A stretch of 33,754 nt of DNA. Source: an uncultured Saprospiraceae bacterium (GTDB lineage Bacteria > Bacteroidota > Bacteroidia > Chitinophagales > Saprospiraceae). Where the stretch lies: the NCBI GenBank assembly GCA_938018185.1, contig CALIIW010000286.1, forward strand, positions 1 to 33,754, given 5' to 3'. Below the pieces are notes generated by a model. That model had not been told where the DNA came from and did no database searches. It saw nothing but the letters and a program-made list of their open reading frames with translations. Both the position numbers and the translations under genes were made by a program. This document shows, piece after piece, positions 1 through 7,578 of the stretch (its first letter is position 1; every line of letters starts with the position of its first letter).

Positions 1-140
1 ATGTCGTGAATGGCGATTTCTCAAAAGGTTATAATGAGCTCGTAATTGAAAATTCTAACCTCGATGCTTCTGGCGTTTTGTATTATGAATTAACTACAAA
101 AGGATTTTCTGCAACTAAGAAAATGATTTTGATAAAATAA
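1..140 (+). CDS. 3' end of a T9SS cargo protein (type A sorting domain)
   Basis: Reading from base 3, the frame is open to the TAA at 138-140 and encodes the last 45 residues of a protein that begins outside the window. The end has the shape of the Por-secretion (type A) C-terminal sorting domain: a G-x-L-Y-Y-x-L stretch (SGVLYYELTTKG), then a short strand and a basic/hydrophobic tail ending KKMILIK. In this family the domain is recognised by the type IX secretion system of Bacteroidota and removed or used for surface attachment. The passenger is not visible, so its function cannot be stated. A strong hairpin terminator follows 8 bp after the stop. Confidence 0.8.
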   Translation, partial: VVNGDFSKGYNELVIENSNLDASGVLYYELTTKGFSATKKMILIK

Positions 141-148
141 CTTACTGA

Positions 149-182
149 GGAGAACGCAGTTCGCTGCGTTCTCCCATTTTTT
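149..182 (+). terminator. Rho-independent terminator
   Basis: A perfect 11-bp stem (GGAGAACGCAG at 149-159 with CTGCGTTCTCC at 164-174) encloses a TTCG loop and is followed by a six-T run at 177-182. It lies just after the stop codon of the T9SS cargo gene. It separates that gene from everything downstream. Confidence 0.9.
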
Positions 183-250
183 CTATTCAACAAACGAAAT
201 CAAAGAAATAATATTTAAGAACGTGAATGTGTTTCTGAAAATTTAAGCCA

Positions 251-429
251 ATCAAAATGAAAACGAATTTAACTTAAGAATAGTTTTATGGGCAGATGGC
301 AAAGGTAGGACAAAGGTTCTACCTGAGCCATTCTATAATCCAATAAAAAAATTAGGAACCGCGAAGCGGATTGCACAAACCAATCAAAAATGCAAACGAA
401 AGTTCAAACCAAAGAAACGGTTTTTGGGA
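251..429. repeat. 179-bp direct repeat, copy 1
   Basis: This stretch recurs exactly 550 bp downstream at 801-979 with two mismatches by eye (T/G near position 284 and T/A at 391). Inside are a hairpin with 8-bp arms, one G-U pair and an AAAG loop (304-323), a CCGC-GAA-GCGG mini-hairpin (359-369), and a module near 409-428 with the core ACGGTTTTTGGG that recurs near 583-602. No transposase or target-site signature accompanies it. Confidence 0.9.
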
Positions 430-441
430 AGACCGACTGAT

Positions 442-473
442 CCCCGCAGGGGTGAATGTCCAGCGGACATTCA
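442..473. repeat. Two adjacent perfect mini-hairpins with 3-nt loops
   Basis: CCCC-GCA-GGGG (442-452) is followed immediately by TGAATGTCC-AGC-GGACATTCA (453-473), a perfect 9-bp stem with a three-base loop. They resemble the CCGC-N3-GCGG elements nearby in shape but not in sequence. Their function is unknown. Confidence 0.75.
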
Positions 474-508
474 AAGGAGGGAACCGCATAGCGGGCTAAT
501 CCAAGCTT

Positions 509-562
509 GAAATGAAAACGAGATTTTTCAATGAAGGGAACCGCATAGCGGCATCTAGTATC
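509..562. repeat. ~53-bp repeat, copy 1
   Basis: It begins GAAATGAAAACGA and ends GCGGCATCTAGTATC, and recurs at 751-803 with a few changes and one base of length difference. It carries the CCGC-ATA-GCGG mini-hairpin at 541-551. In the other copy the loop is GAA while the stem is unchanged. Confidence 0.8.
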
Positions 563-594
563 ATAATGAAACGAAATTTGTACCAAAGAGACGG

Positions 595-657
595 TTTTTG
601 GGCAGTTAGCTTAGAGATGGGACAATGGTCCCATCTAAGCTACTTTTGACCCAAAAA
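595..657. repeat. Long nested hairpin (module with GAC-AATG-GTC core)
   Basis: The inner arms TGGGAC and GTCCCA flank an AATG loop. They extend outward, past a two-base GA bulge, through TAGCTTAGA / TCTAAGCTA (whole inner stem 607-642). An outer stem TTTTTGGG (595-602) / CCCAAAAA (650-657) closes the structure. The related hairpins at 304-323 and 982-1017 have different arm sequences that still pair, so structure is conserved where sequence is not. Confidence 0.7.
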
Positions 658-750
658 AAAACACACATTTGAACAATCGGTTAACCGAACATTCAAACAT
701 TCGAATAACGAAATGTAATTAAAGAACTCATAATGGACTAACGTGAAATC

Positions 751-803
751 GAAATGAAAACGAAATTTTCAAAGAAGGGAACCGCGAAGCGGCATCTAGT
801 ATC
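751..803. repeat. ~53-bp repeat, copy 2
   Basis: Second copy of the module at 509-562, with CCGC-GAA-GCGG at 782-792. Its last three bases are the first bases of the 179-bp repeat copy at 801-979. Confidence 0.8.
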
Positions 804-979
804 AAAATGAAAACGAATTTAACTTAAGAATAGGTTTATGGGCAGATGGCAAAGGTAGGACAAAGGTTCTACCTGAGCCATTCTATAATCCAATAAAAAA
901 ATTAGGAACCGCGAAGCGGATTGCACAAACCAATCAAAAAAGCAAACGAAAGTTCAAACCAAAGAAACGGTTTTTGGGA
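801..979. repeat. 179-bp direct repeat, copy 2
   Basis: Second copy of the repeat at 251-429, about 99% identical. Its hairpins are at 854-873 and 909-919. The copy follows directly on the ~53-bp repeat at 751-803, so the modules abut without spacer. It ends against the hairpin at 982-1017. Confidence 0.9.
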
Positions 980-981
980 TG

Positions 982-1022
982 GTAGCCTAGGTAGGACAAT
1001 GGTCCTACCGAAGCTACTTTTT
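982..1022 (+). repeat. Hairpin with GAC-AATG-GTC core and T-run
   Basis: GGTAGGAC (990-997) pairs perfectly with GTCCTACC (1002-1009) across an AATG loop. Outside a 3x3 internal loop, GTAGC (982-986) pairs with GCTAC (1013-1017). Five T follow (1018-1022). It could terminate transcription rightward, or be the last module of the repeat patchwork. It lies about 100 bp before the gene at 1120. Confidence 0.6.
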
Positions 1023-1053
1023 AAAAAACAAAAGAATGAAAAATAATTAAGCA

Positions 1054-1080
1054 TTTGCCATTAAATAGTAAGTATATTTG
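1054..1080 (+). promoter_or_regulatory. Putative Bacteroidota-type promoter for the 1120 gene
   Basis: TATATTTG at 1073-1080 is a perfect TAnnTTTG -7 box. TTTG at 1054-1057 could be the -33 element, but the 15-nt spacing is shorter than the usual 17-23. The -7 box ends 39 nt before the ATG at 1120. Confidence 0.45.
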
Positions 1081-1119
1081 TTGTGTTATAAGTAAACTCT
1101 TGATTATTAAGTTATAGCA

Positions 1120-1596
1120 ATGATTAGCTTTTTATATAAATTAAGATTCAATTGGAAGCATGTGGTAGGTTCATGTTTTATAATTGTATTGTTTGCGTGT
1201 AATAGGGATATTCAAGATCATAAAATTTCTAACCCATATACCATCGAGGTAATTGCGAAAGAATACCAGTGGTATTTTAGATATGCAGGAACAGATAATG
1301 AATTTAACACATCTGATGATATTGTATTAAAGGATTTGATTTACCTACCTAGAGAAACAAAAATAAATTTTAAGTTAACTAGTGAAGATAATATTTATGC
1401 CTTTTCCATACCTCAAAAAAGACTAATGGAAATGGCTATACCACAGACACAACATTCCCTTGAGTTAGGACCACAACAGAATGGCGAAATTAAATTTGAA
1501 GCCGGTTCTTTCTGTGGATTTGATCATGAAACCTTGTCGGGTGTTTTTGTCGTTAAAAGTAAAAGAGCTTTTATGAAGCACTTTGCTACAATGTAA
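1120..1596 (+). CDS. COX2-like cupredoxin lipoprotein with degenerate CuA site
   Basis: A 158-residue protein with an N-terminal signal and lipobox LFAC (Cys27). The rest follows the periplasmic cupredoxin domain of cytochrome c oxidase subunit II: EYQWYFRYAG (48-57), the loop NTSDDI (63-68), IYAFSIP (92-98) where true subunits have I-H-S-F-x-x-P, and SFCGFDHETL (130-139) where CuA proteins have C-x-E-x-C-G-x-x-H-x-x-M. Only one Cys (132) and one His (136) of the CuA set remain; the first His is Tyr93, the first Cys is Ala128 and the Met is Leu139. There are no transmembrane hairpins. It is therefore unlikely to be an oxidase subunit and may bind one metal or none. The CRTAC1-type lipoprotein follows after 19 bp, so the two are probably cotranscribed. 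Confidence 0.75.
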   Translation: MISFLYKLRFNWKHVVGSCFIIVLFACNRDIQDHKISNPYTIEVIAKEYQWYFRYAGTDNEFNTSDDIVLKDLIYLPRETKINFKLTSEDNIYAFSIPQKRLMEMAIPQTQHSLELGPQQNGEIKFEAGSFCGFDHETLSGVFVVKSKRAFMKHFATM

Positions 1597-1615
1597 TTTT
1601 TTGAATAAAGTAATA

Positions 1616-3595
1616 ATGAGCATGAATCAATTTTCAACTTTAATCTTTAGCTTTTTGTTATTAGTTTCTATTCAAAGCTGCCAAGATGGTCATGATGCTG
1701 AAACTGAAACTGATGTAAAAAGTGAAAGTACAAACAGTGTAAAAGAAATTTCAAGAAAGGATGTTTATAAGGATCAACTTTTTCCTAAATGGCTTGAAGC
1801 AAGAAGGACTGCACAAATTGGCAAATCAAAGTCTTACGAAGTATTCAAGGATTTTTCTTTTAAAGATGAGCTCCTAAAAAGTAATATTAGTTTTAAACAT
1901 GCAATAACGCCTGATTGTGCAAAACTATACAAAGCTGCCCATTACGACCACGGTACAGGAGTGACGATTGCGGATGTTGATAAAGATGGTCTTTATGATA
2001 TTTATTTCGTCTCACAAATCAATCAAGGAGAATTGTGGAAGAATCTTGGCAATGGCAAATTTAAAGATATAACAACTGAGGCTGGACTTAATATCTCTGG
2101 AAAGAAAGTGTATGTTTCAGCATCTTTCGGAGATATAGACAATGATGGTGATGCAGATTTGTATATCACTACCGTCAAAGATGGCAATGTGCTATTTGAA
2201 AATAATGGCAATGGTACGTTTAAGAATATTTCAGCAACTTCAGGAACCGATCTCAAAGCCCATTCTTCAGGGAGTATATTTTTTGATTACAATAAAGATG
2301 GGCTTTTGGATATTTTTGTTACAAATGTAGGGGAGTATACGACTGATAGAATAGGCGTTTTTAATGTCGATGACAAAGACTATAGGTATTATGTTGCAAA
2401 GGAGGATGCTTTCTATAGACATGTTAAGCCAGAAGAAGCGGAACAAAGTATTTTGTTTAAAAACCTGGGTTCAAATAAATTTCAAGATGTTACGAGTGAG
2501 GTAGGCTTACAAAATAAATCTTGGTCTGGAGATGCCATATTCGTAGATGTGAATGATGATGGCTATGATGACATTTATCTTCCTAACATGCAAGGAGCTG
2601 ATCTTTATTTTGAAAATCAAAAAGGCGAAAGATTTGTTGAAAAAAGTAAGTCCATTTTTCCAAATACATCTTGGGGGGCCATGAGTGTAAAAGCATTTGA
2701 TTATAATAATAACGGAAAACAAGATATGTATATCACGGACATGCATTCTGATATGATAGCTCCAGAATCAAATGGATACGATGAAGAAAAGATAAAAAAG
2801 AAATCTCCAATGCCTGAATCCTTTCTACTAACCAAAGGGCAAAGTATTTTCGGAAATTCATTTTTTAAAAAAACAGGCCCTAATAAGTTTGAGGAGGTTT
2901 CTGATAAATTAAATTTGGAAAACTTCTGGCCTTGGGGCTTTAGTACGGGTGATATAAACGCTGATGGATTTGAAGATCTTTTTATTGCTAGAAGTATGAA
3001 CTATCCTTATAGGTACCAGACAAATTCTTTAATGCTAAATAATAAAGGGGAGGGCTTCTTGGAGTCAGAATATATTTTAGGTGTTGAACCTAGACGTGAA
3101 GGTAGGTATGCTCAGCCTTGGTATAATTTAGATTGTGATGGTGCGGATAAAGATCATAAGGAATGTAAAGACAGAAGTGGACAGTTGACCATATGGGGGT
3201 CTCTGGGGACACGTTGTTCTGCAATTTTTGATTTAGATAACGATGGTGATTTAGACATGGTTACCAATGAATTTAATGATGTACCTATGGTGCTAATTAG
3301 TAACCTAACTGAAGTGCATAATGAGCTATCTTTCTTGAAGATCAAATTGATCGGAACGAAATCAAATAGGAGTGGTATAGGCGCGAAAGTAATCCTTAAA
3401 GCGGGTAAGAATACCTACACTAAGATTATGGATGGAAAGTTAGGCTATTTATCACAAAGTGATTACCCCTTATATTTTGGTTTGGGAGATGCGAAAAAAG
3501 TGGATAGCATAGAAGTGATTTGGCCATCGGGTGTAAAGCAAAAAATTGTTGATGGAATTGAATTGAAAAAAGAAGTAGAAATTAAAGAGCAATAG
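1616..3595 (+). CDS. CRTAC1-type lipoprotein: seven FG-GAP/VCBS loops + ASPIC/UnbV
   Basis: About 659 residues from the ATG at 1616. The frame stays open upstream to an ATG at 1583, but that start lies inside the preceding gene and places odd residues before the signal. The signal ends at S-I-Q-S-C (Cys22). Seven calcium-loop motifs of the D-x-D/N-x-D-G type follow (for example ADVDKDGLYD, GDIDNDGDAD, FDYNKDGLLD, FDLDNDGDLD), as in integrin-like seven-bladed propellers. An ASPIC/UnbV domain follows at about 584-640 (GIGAKV, YLSQS, YFGLGD, WPSG). The YKAAHYDHGTG stretch before the first loop and the single-propeller length fit the widespread CRTAC1 family. The biochemical role of that family is unknown; some databases call it RNA-binding, with no support here. 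Predicted surface or periplasmic lipoprotein, probably an operon partner of the COX2-like protein. Confidence 0.8.
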   Translation: MSMNQFSTLIFSFLLLVSIQSCQDGHDAETETDVKSESTNSVKEISRKDVYKDQLFPKWLEARRTAQIGKSKSYEVFKDFSFKDELLKSNISFKHAITPDCAKLYKAAHYDHGTGVTIADVDKDGLYDIYFVSQINQGELWKNLGNGKFKDITTEAGLNISGKKVYVSASFGDIDNDGDADLYITTVKDGNVLFENNGNGTFKNISATSGTDLKAHSSGSIFFDYNKDGLLDIFVTNVGEYTTDRIGVFNVDDKDYRYYVAKEDAFYRHVKPEEAEQSILFKNLGSNKFQDVTSEVGLQNKSWSGDAIFVDVNDDGYDDIYLPNMQGADLYFENQKGERFVEKSKSIFPNTSWGAMSVKAFDYNNNGKQDMYITDMHSDMIAPESNGYDEEKIKKKSPMPESFLLTKGQSIFGNSFFKKTGPNKFEEVSDKLNLENFWPWGFSTGDINADGFEDLFIARSMNYPYRYQTNSLMLNNKGEGFLESEYILGVEPRREGRYAQPWYNLDCDGADKDHKECKDRSGQLTIWGSLGTRCSAIFDLDNDGDLDMVTNEFNDVPMVLISNLTEVHNELSFLKIKLIGTKSNRSGIGAKVILKAGKNTYTKIMDGKLGYLSQSDYPLYFGLGDAKKVDSIEVIWPSGVKQKIVDGIELKKEVEIKEQ

Positions 3596-3757
3596 CTGAG
3601 AAACAGTTAAATAAGAACGTTAATGGTACCTATAAAATTATTTTTAGGCGATTAATAGAATTTTCAATTTTATGCTCAGCCAAGAATGCAATATATAGAG
3701 GTACTCTTAAGAAAGTTTTTAATTTTCATCTAAAAAGTTATTTAGAATAAAGAGTTA

Positions 3758-6700
3758 ATGGGAGATTCAATATTAAAATACAATAGAATATTTTGGGCAA
3801 CACTCTTCTTGCTGCTTAGTTTGCTGTCTTGTCAAAACGAGAGTAGCACGCTAGATGAAAATGTACCTCAGTTTAAAGAAATGTTTGGAAATGACACAGG
3901 TATCAAGAATAAGAACATTGTAAAGGAGTCTTTAGAAAATAATTCCTTAAACAATAACTATTTGTATTCGGGAGGTGGAGTAGCTGTTGGAGACATCAAT
4001 AATGATGGGCTGCAAGATATTTATTTTGTAAATAATGAAGGTAATGATGGTTTATATTTGAACAAGGGTTCATTCAGTTTTGAAAAATTACCAAATAAGG
4101 CAGTTGAATATAATACTAAAGGCTGGTCTTCTGGAGTAAGTATGGTAGACATTAATCAAGATGGTTGGTTAGATATTTATATTAGCAGGGGAGGGGAACA
4201 TGTCAAAGATCTAAAGCTTCAAAAGAATCTACTTTTTATAAATAATAAAGACAATACTTTTACTGAAAATGCAGAAAAATTTGGCCTAGCTGACTCAGGG
4301 AAAACGACTCAAACAGTTTTCTTTGACTATGACCTTGACGGTGATTTGGATGCCTATGTAATGAACATCCCTGTTGTTAGAGTTGCCAAATCAGAATTGA
4401 TCAGTAAAATTTCGTTAAGAACTAATCCTCTAAAGCACCCGAAAGGAAAAGAGAGTTCAGACCGCCTTTATAAAAATAATGGTTCAGGTCAATTTATAGA
4501 TGTTTCCAAGGAAGCTGGAATTCTAAACTGGGGTTTTGGTCTTGGAATAGTTATCTCAGATATAAATGAAGATAATTGGCCTGACATTTATATCACGAAT
4601 GATTTTGATATAGATAATTTTCTTTACATAAATAATCAAAATGGGACCTTTACAGAATCAATGAATAAACATATTAAACACTGTTCCTATTTTGCGATGG
4701 GTGTGGACATAGCTGATATAAATAATGATGCTTTATTGGACATATATGAAGTCGAAATGTTGCCAGAAAAAAGATTACGTTCTGTTGTCAACATGGAATC
4801 TATGGATAGACAAACATTTGAAACTTTAGTGTCTCAAAATACGACCCCCCAATACATGAGAAATTCCTTAAATGTAAATCAAGGATTTGCTGCCTTTTCA
4901 GAGGTAGCACAGTTTTCAGGTGTATCAAAAACAGATTGGAGCTGGGGAGTCTTGATACAGGATTTGGATGACGATGGATTGAAGGACATTATGGTTACAA
5001 ATGGTATTGCAAAAGATATTAAAGATAGAGACAAGGCAAGAGAGGGAAACGAGATTTCTAATTCAAGTTCAGGACAGTTATCTGTTGAGCAACATAGTGC
5101 TTTATACAAATCAACCAAAATTAAGAACTTTGTTTTTCACAATGAGGGCGACCTAAAATTTTCTAAAGTTAGTAAAGATTGGGGCTTTAATTATGAGGGT
5201 TTTTCAAACGGTTTAGCGTATGGAGATTTAGACAATGATGGAGACCTTGACATCGTTGTGCATAATTTGAACGAAAATCCGGTCTTGTATAAAAATGCTA
5301 GTCGACAAAAAGGAAATAACTACCTAAACATTAAATTTAAAGGCCCAGCAGGTAATCTAAATGGAATAGGTGCCAAAGTGAAAATTCTTACGGAACAAGG
5401 TGTCCAGTATCAAGAATTTACCCCTTACCGTGGGTTCCAATCTAGTAGCGAGCATATCTTGCACTTTGGCTTAGGCAATCAGACCTCTATTAAAGAACTA
5501 GAAGTCACTTGGCCAAACCAAAAAGTGCAAAAAATTAAAGATATTAATGCTGTAAATAAAGTTTTAGTTTTAGACAATAGAAATGCAAATGAAAATTTTA
5601 TTCGAAAGCAGTATAATCCAAAATATTTTGCAGCAGCCAATCCTCAATTGGGCTTAGATTATGTTCATAAGGAAATCTATTATGATGATTTTAAAGATCA
5701 AGTTCTTTTGCCACATAAAATGTCCCAACTAGGCCCAAAGATTTCAACAACAGATCTCAACAAAGATGGTGCTGATGATTTTTTTATAGGTGGAGCGGCA
5801 GGTCAGAGTGGTACGCTATATTTGTCTGCCAATGGAAGGTTCATTAAAATAGAAAATGGACCTTGGGCAAAGGATTCTGAATATGAAGATATAGGATCTG
5901 TATTCTTTGACGCAGATCAAGACAATGACTTGGATCTTTACGTAGTGAGTGGAAGTAATGAATTCAAAGAAGGTTCAAAATTATACCAAGATCGATTATA
6001 CCTTAATCAAGGAAATAATACTTTTAAGTCAGCCACAAATATGCTCCCTAAGATTGCCACAAGTGGTTCTGTAGTCACTGCTATGGACTATGATAAAGAT
6101 GGAGATGTAGATCTATTTGTAGGAGGGAGACAAGTTCCAAGTAAATATCCTCGGACCCCAAAAAGTTATTTGTTGATTAATGATAAGGGAATCTTTAAAG
6201 ATCGAATAAAAGACTTGGCTCCTGAGCTTGAATACATTGGGATGGTTACTTCTGCTCAATGGGTCGACCATGATCAAGACGAGGATCATGATCTTTGGGT
6301 GACCGGTGAATGGATGCCCATAGAAGTATTTGAAAACACAAATGGGAAGCTCAAATCTGCTAGCCAAAGTTTAGGTTTGGCTAATACTAAAGGTTGGTGG
6401 TTTAGCTTGAAAGAAATGGATGTCGATAATGATGGAGATATGGATTTCGTTGCCGGCAATATTGGATTGAATCATAAGTTCAAAACTTCTAAGGAAAAGC
6501 CTTTTACAGTTTTTTGCGAAGATTTTGATAGCACAGGTACAATGGATGTTGTATTGGCTTTTCATCAAGACAACAAGCTATATCCAGTTAGAGGAAGAGA
6601 TTGTTCTTCAGAACAAATGCCGTTTATTCTTGATAAATTTCCAAGTTTTGAATCCTATGGCAAAGCTGACATCTTTGATGTCCTCGGAGAAAAAACTTTA

Positions 6701-7096
6701 GCAAATTCTTTTAAAAAAGAAGTTCAAATTTTTGCATCTTCTGTTTTAATAAATAATGGTAATTCTTTTGAATTGATAGAGCTACCAATTGAAGCTCAAT
6801 ACTCTCCTATATTCGGAATTGAATCTTTAGATATTAACATGGATGGAAATTTAGATCTTGTCTTAGCAGGGAATCTCTATCAGACTGAAGCAGAAACTTC
6901 TAGAGCCGATGCAAATTATGGACTGTTAATGACTGGAGATGGAAAAGGAAAGTTTTCAAAAATTTCTATGAGTGAAAGTGGAATTTTTATACCTGCTGAT
7001 ACAAAAGATCTAAAAAAATTAAGCTTGCCGAATGGTCAATTAATTTTAATTGCTGGGAATAATGATGGACCGCTTAATGCTTTTGCAAATAAGTAA
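3758..7096 (+). CDS. Big lipoprotein A: twin seven-loop FG-GAP propellers around ASPIC
   Basis: 1,112 residues with a lipoprotein signal (LLSLLSC, Cys25). Seven DxDxDG-type loops lie at about residues 77, 131, 190, 267, 319, 402 and 489. An ASPIC/UnbV domain is at about 525-590 (NGIGAKV, RGFQSS, HFGLG, TWP). Seven more loops lie at about 666, 718, 777, 836, 888, 921 and 1025. Between the last two is a conserved block RGRDCSSEQMPFILDKFPS (Cys949), and near the end the family motif ETSRADA. It is closest to protein C (shared SRGGE, PQYMRN, ETSRADA). The gene lies 162 bp after the CRTAC1-type gene; that gap has no clear terminator, so it may belong to the same operon. It ends 11 bp from a convergent gene. 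The function is unknown; a calcium-stabilised surface binding protein is an inference from the fold. Confidence 0.8.
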   Translation: MGDSILKYNRIFWATLFLLLSLLSCQNESSTLDENVPQFKEMFGNDTGIKNKNIVKESLENNSLNNNYLYSGGGVAVGDINNDGLQDIYFVNNEGNDGLYLNKGSFSFEKLPNKAVEYNTKGWSSGVSMVDINQDGWLDIYISRGGEHVKDLKLQKNLLFINNKDNTFTENAEKFGLADSGKTTQTVFFDYDLDGDLDAYVMNIPVVRVAKSELISKISLRTNPLKHPKGKESSDRLYKNNGSGQFIDVSKEAGILNWGFGLGIVISDINEDNWPDIYITNDFDIDNFLYINNQNGTFTESMNKHIKHCSYFAMGVDIADINNDALLDIYEVEMLPEKRLRSVVNMESMDRQTFETLVSQNTTPQYMRNSLNVNQGFAAFSEVAQFSGVSKTDWSWGVLIQDLDDDGLKDIMVTNGIAKDIKDRDKAREGNEISNSSSGQLSVEQHSALYKSTKIKNFVFHNEGDLKFSKVSKDWGFNYEGFSNGLAYGDLDNDGDLDIVVHNLNENPVLYKNASRQKGNNYLNIKFKGPAGNLNGIGAKVKILTEQGVQYQEFTPYRGFQSSSEHILHFGLGNQTSIKELEVTWPNQKVQKIKDINAVNKVLVLDNRNANENFIRKQYNPKYFAAANPQLGLDYVHKEIYYDDFKDQVLLPHKMSQLGPKISTTDLNKDGADDFFIGGAAGQSGTLYLSANGRFIKIENGPWAKDSEYEDIGSVFFDADQDNDLDLYVVSGSNEFKEGSKLYQDRLYLNQGNNTFKSATNMLPKIATSGSVVTAMDYDKDGDVDLFVGGRQVPSKYPRTPKSYLLINDKGIFKDRIKDLAPELEYIGMVTSAQWVDHDQDEDHDLWVTGEWMPIEVFENTNGKLKSASQSLGLANTKGWWFSLKEMDVDNDGDMDFVAGNIGLNHKFKTSKEKPFTVFCEDFDSTGTMDVVLAFHQDNKLYPVRGRDCSSEQMPFILDKFPSFESYGKADIFDVLGEKTLANSFKKEVQIFASSVLINNGNSFELIELPIEAQYSPIFGIESLDINMDGNLDLVLAGNLYQTEAETSRADANYGLLMTGDGKGKFSKISMSESGIFIPADTKDLKKLSLPNGQLILIAGNNDGPLNAFANK

Positions 7097-7107
7097 TGTT
7101 GGATAAG

Positions 7108-7578
7108 TTATTCCGGAAAATCTTCTCTATTGATGCCGTCTAGTGATAATCCTTTTGTTTTTAATTCTTTAAATAGGGAGTCTATAGCAAGCCATTTGTC
7201 ATAAGTTATTTCTTGAAATTCTCGATAGTATCTTTCCTTGTCCACATCAGTATATACACCTTTTAATTTAAGGCGTAAATCATTTAACTTCCATTTTTGT
7301 TTTTTAATTTTTATTGCGAATTCTTTGTTTATAATATCAACAGGTACCCCTTTTTTAAAAGCGGATTCTGTGTTTTTTAAAATAATTGAGAATGAATCTA
7401 CTTCCGCGATAAGCTTAGTCTTTTCTTCAGAGATCTTTTGTTCATAGGCTTTTGAATCTAAAGTTTGTTTCGGAATCAATTTTTCCGTTGTTGTGTTTTG
7501 GTCGTAAGTATTTTCTGTACAACTTAATATACAGAATGAGAAGACCATTAAGGTTATTAGTATCGAAAATTTGTTCAT
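7108..7578 (-). CDS. Small lipoprotein, probably coiled-coil
   Basis: 156 residues with signal and lipobox (CILSC, Cys20). The mature part is rich in Lys and Glu with heptad-like spacing from about residue 45 onward, so it is probably helical. I do not recognise a domain. Its ATG follows directly on the stop of the upstream gene (stop at 7579-7581), which suggests translational coupling. A protein of the same size, signal type and helical character sits downstream of big gene F (23623-24087), so this pair of genes repeats the F locus in miniature. Possible role as a partner of the big lipoproteins; inferred from context only. Confidence 0.6.
   Translation of the reverse strand: MNKFSILITLMVFSFCILSCTENTYDQNTTTEKLIPKQTLDSKAYEQKISEEKTKLIAEVDSFSIILKNTESAFKKGVPVDIINKEFAIKIKKQKWKLNDLRLKLKGVYTDVDKERYYREFQEITYDKWLAIDSLFKELKTKGLSLDGINREDFPE

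Larger units (their letters stand above)
141..1119. other. Gene-free stretch filled with repeats and hairpins
   Basis: About 980 bp hold no credible gene. Short antisense frames here overlap the repeats and have no coding character. After the terminator, the stretch is a patchwork of recurring modules: a 179-bp direct repeat (251-429 and 801-979), a ~53-bp repeat (509-562 and 751-803), five CCGC-N3-GCGG mini-hairpins (359-369, 484-494, 541-551, 782-792, 909-919), and hairpins built around a GAC-N4-GT(C/T)C core at 304-323, 607-642, 854-873 and 982-1017. The gene at 1120 appears to have its promoter at the right end. Confidence 0.75.

Noticed and set aside
404-586. Minus-strand open frame of 60 codons
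   Set aside because: It lies wholly in the repeat/hairpin patchwork, and its residues simply reflect the repeated modules. No signal, start context or family likeness.
251-979. CRISPR array or insertion sequence
   Set aside because: Repeats are too long, too few and irregularly spaced for CRISPR, no cas gene is nearby, and no transposase, terminal inverted repeats or target duplication is visible.
1120-1596. Functional cytochrome c oxidase subunit II
   Set aside because: Most CuA ligands and both transmembrane helices are missing, and no subunit I gene is adjacent.
1583-1615. Upstream ATG for the CRTAC1-type gene
   Set aside because: It overlaps the end of the COX2-like gene and adds 11 residues that are not needed for the signal; the ATG at 1616 is preferred, although the shorter signal lacks a basic residue, so certainty is moderate.
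3595-3680. Terminator between the CRTAC1-type gene and big gene A
   Set aside because: GCTGAG and CTCAGC can pair but are ~75 bp apart with no T-run, so a terminator is not supported.
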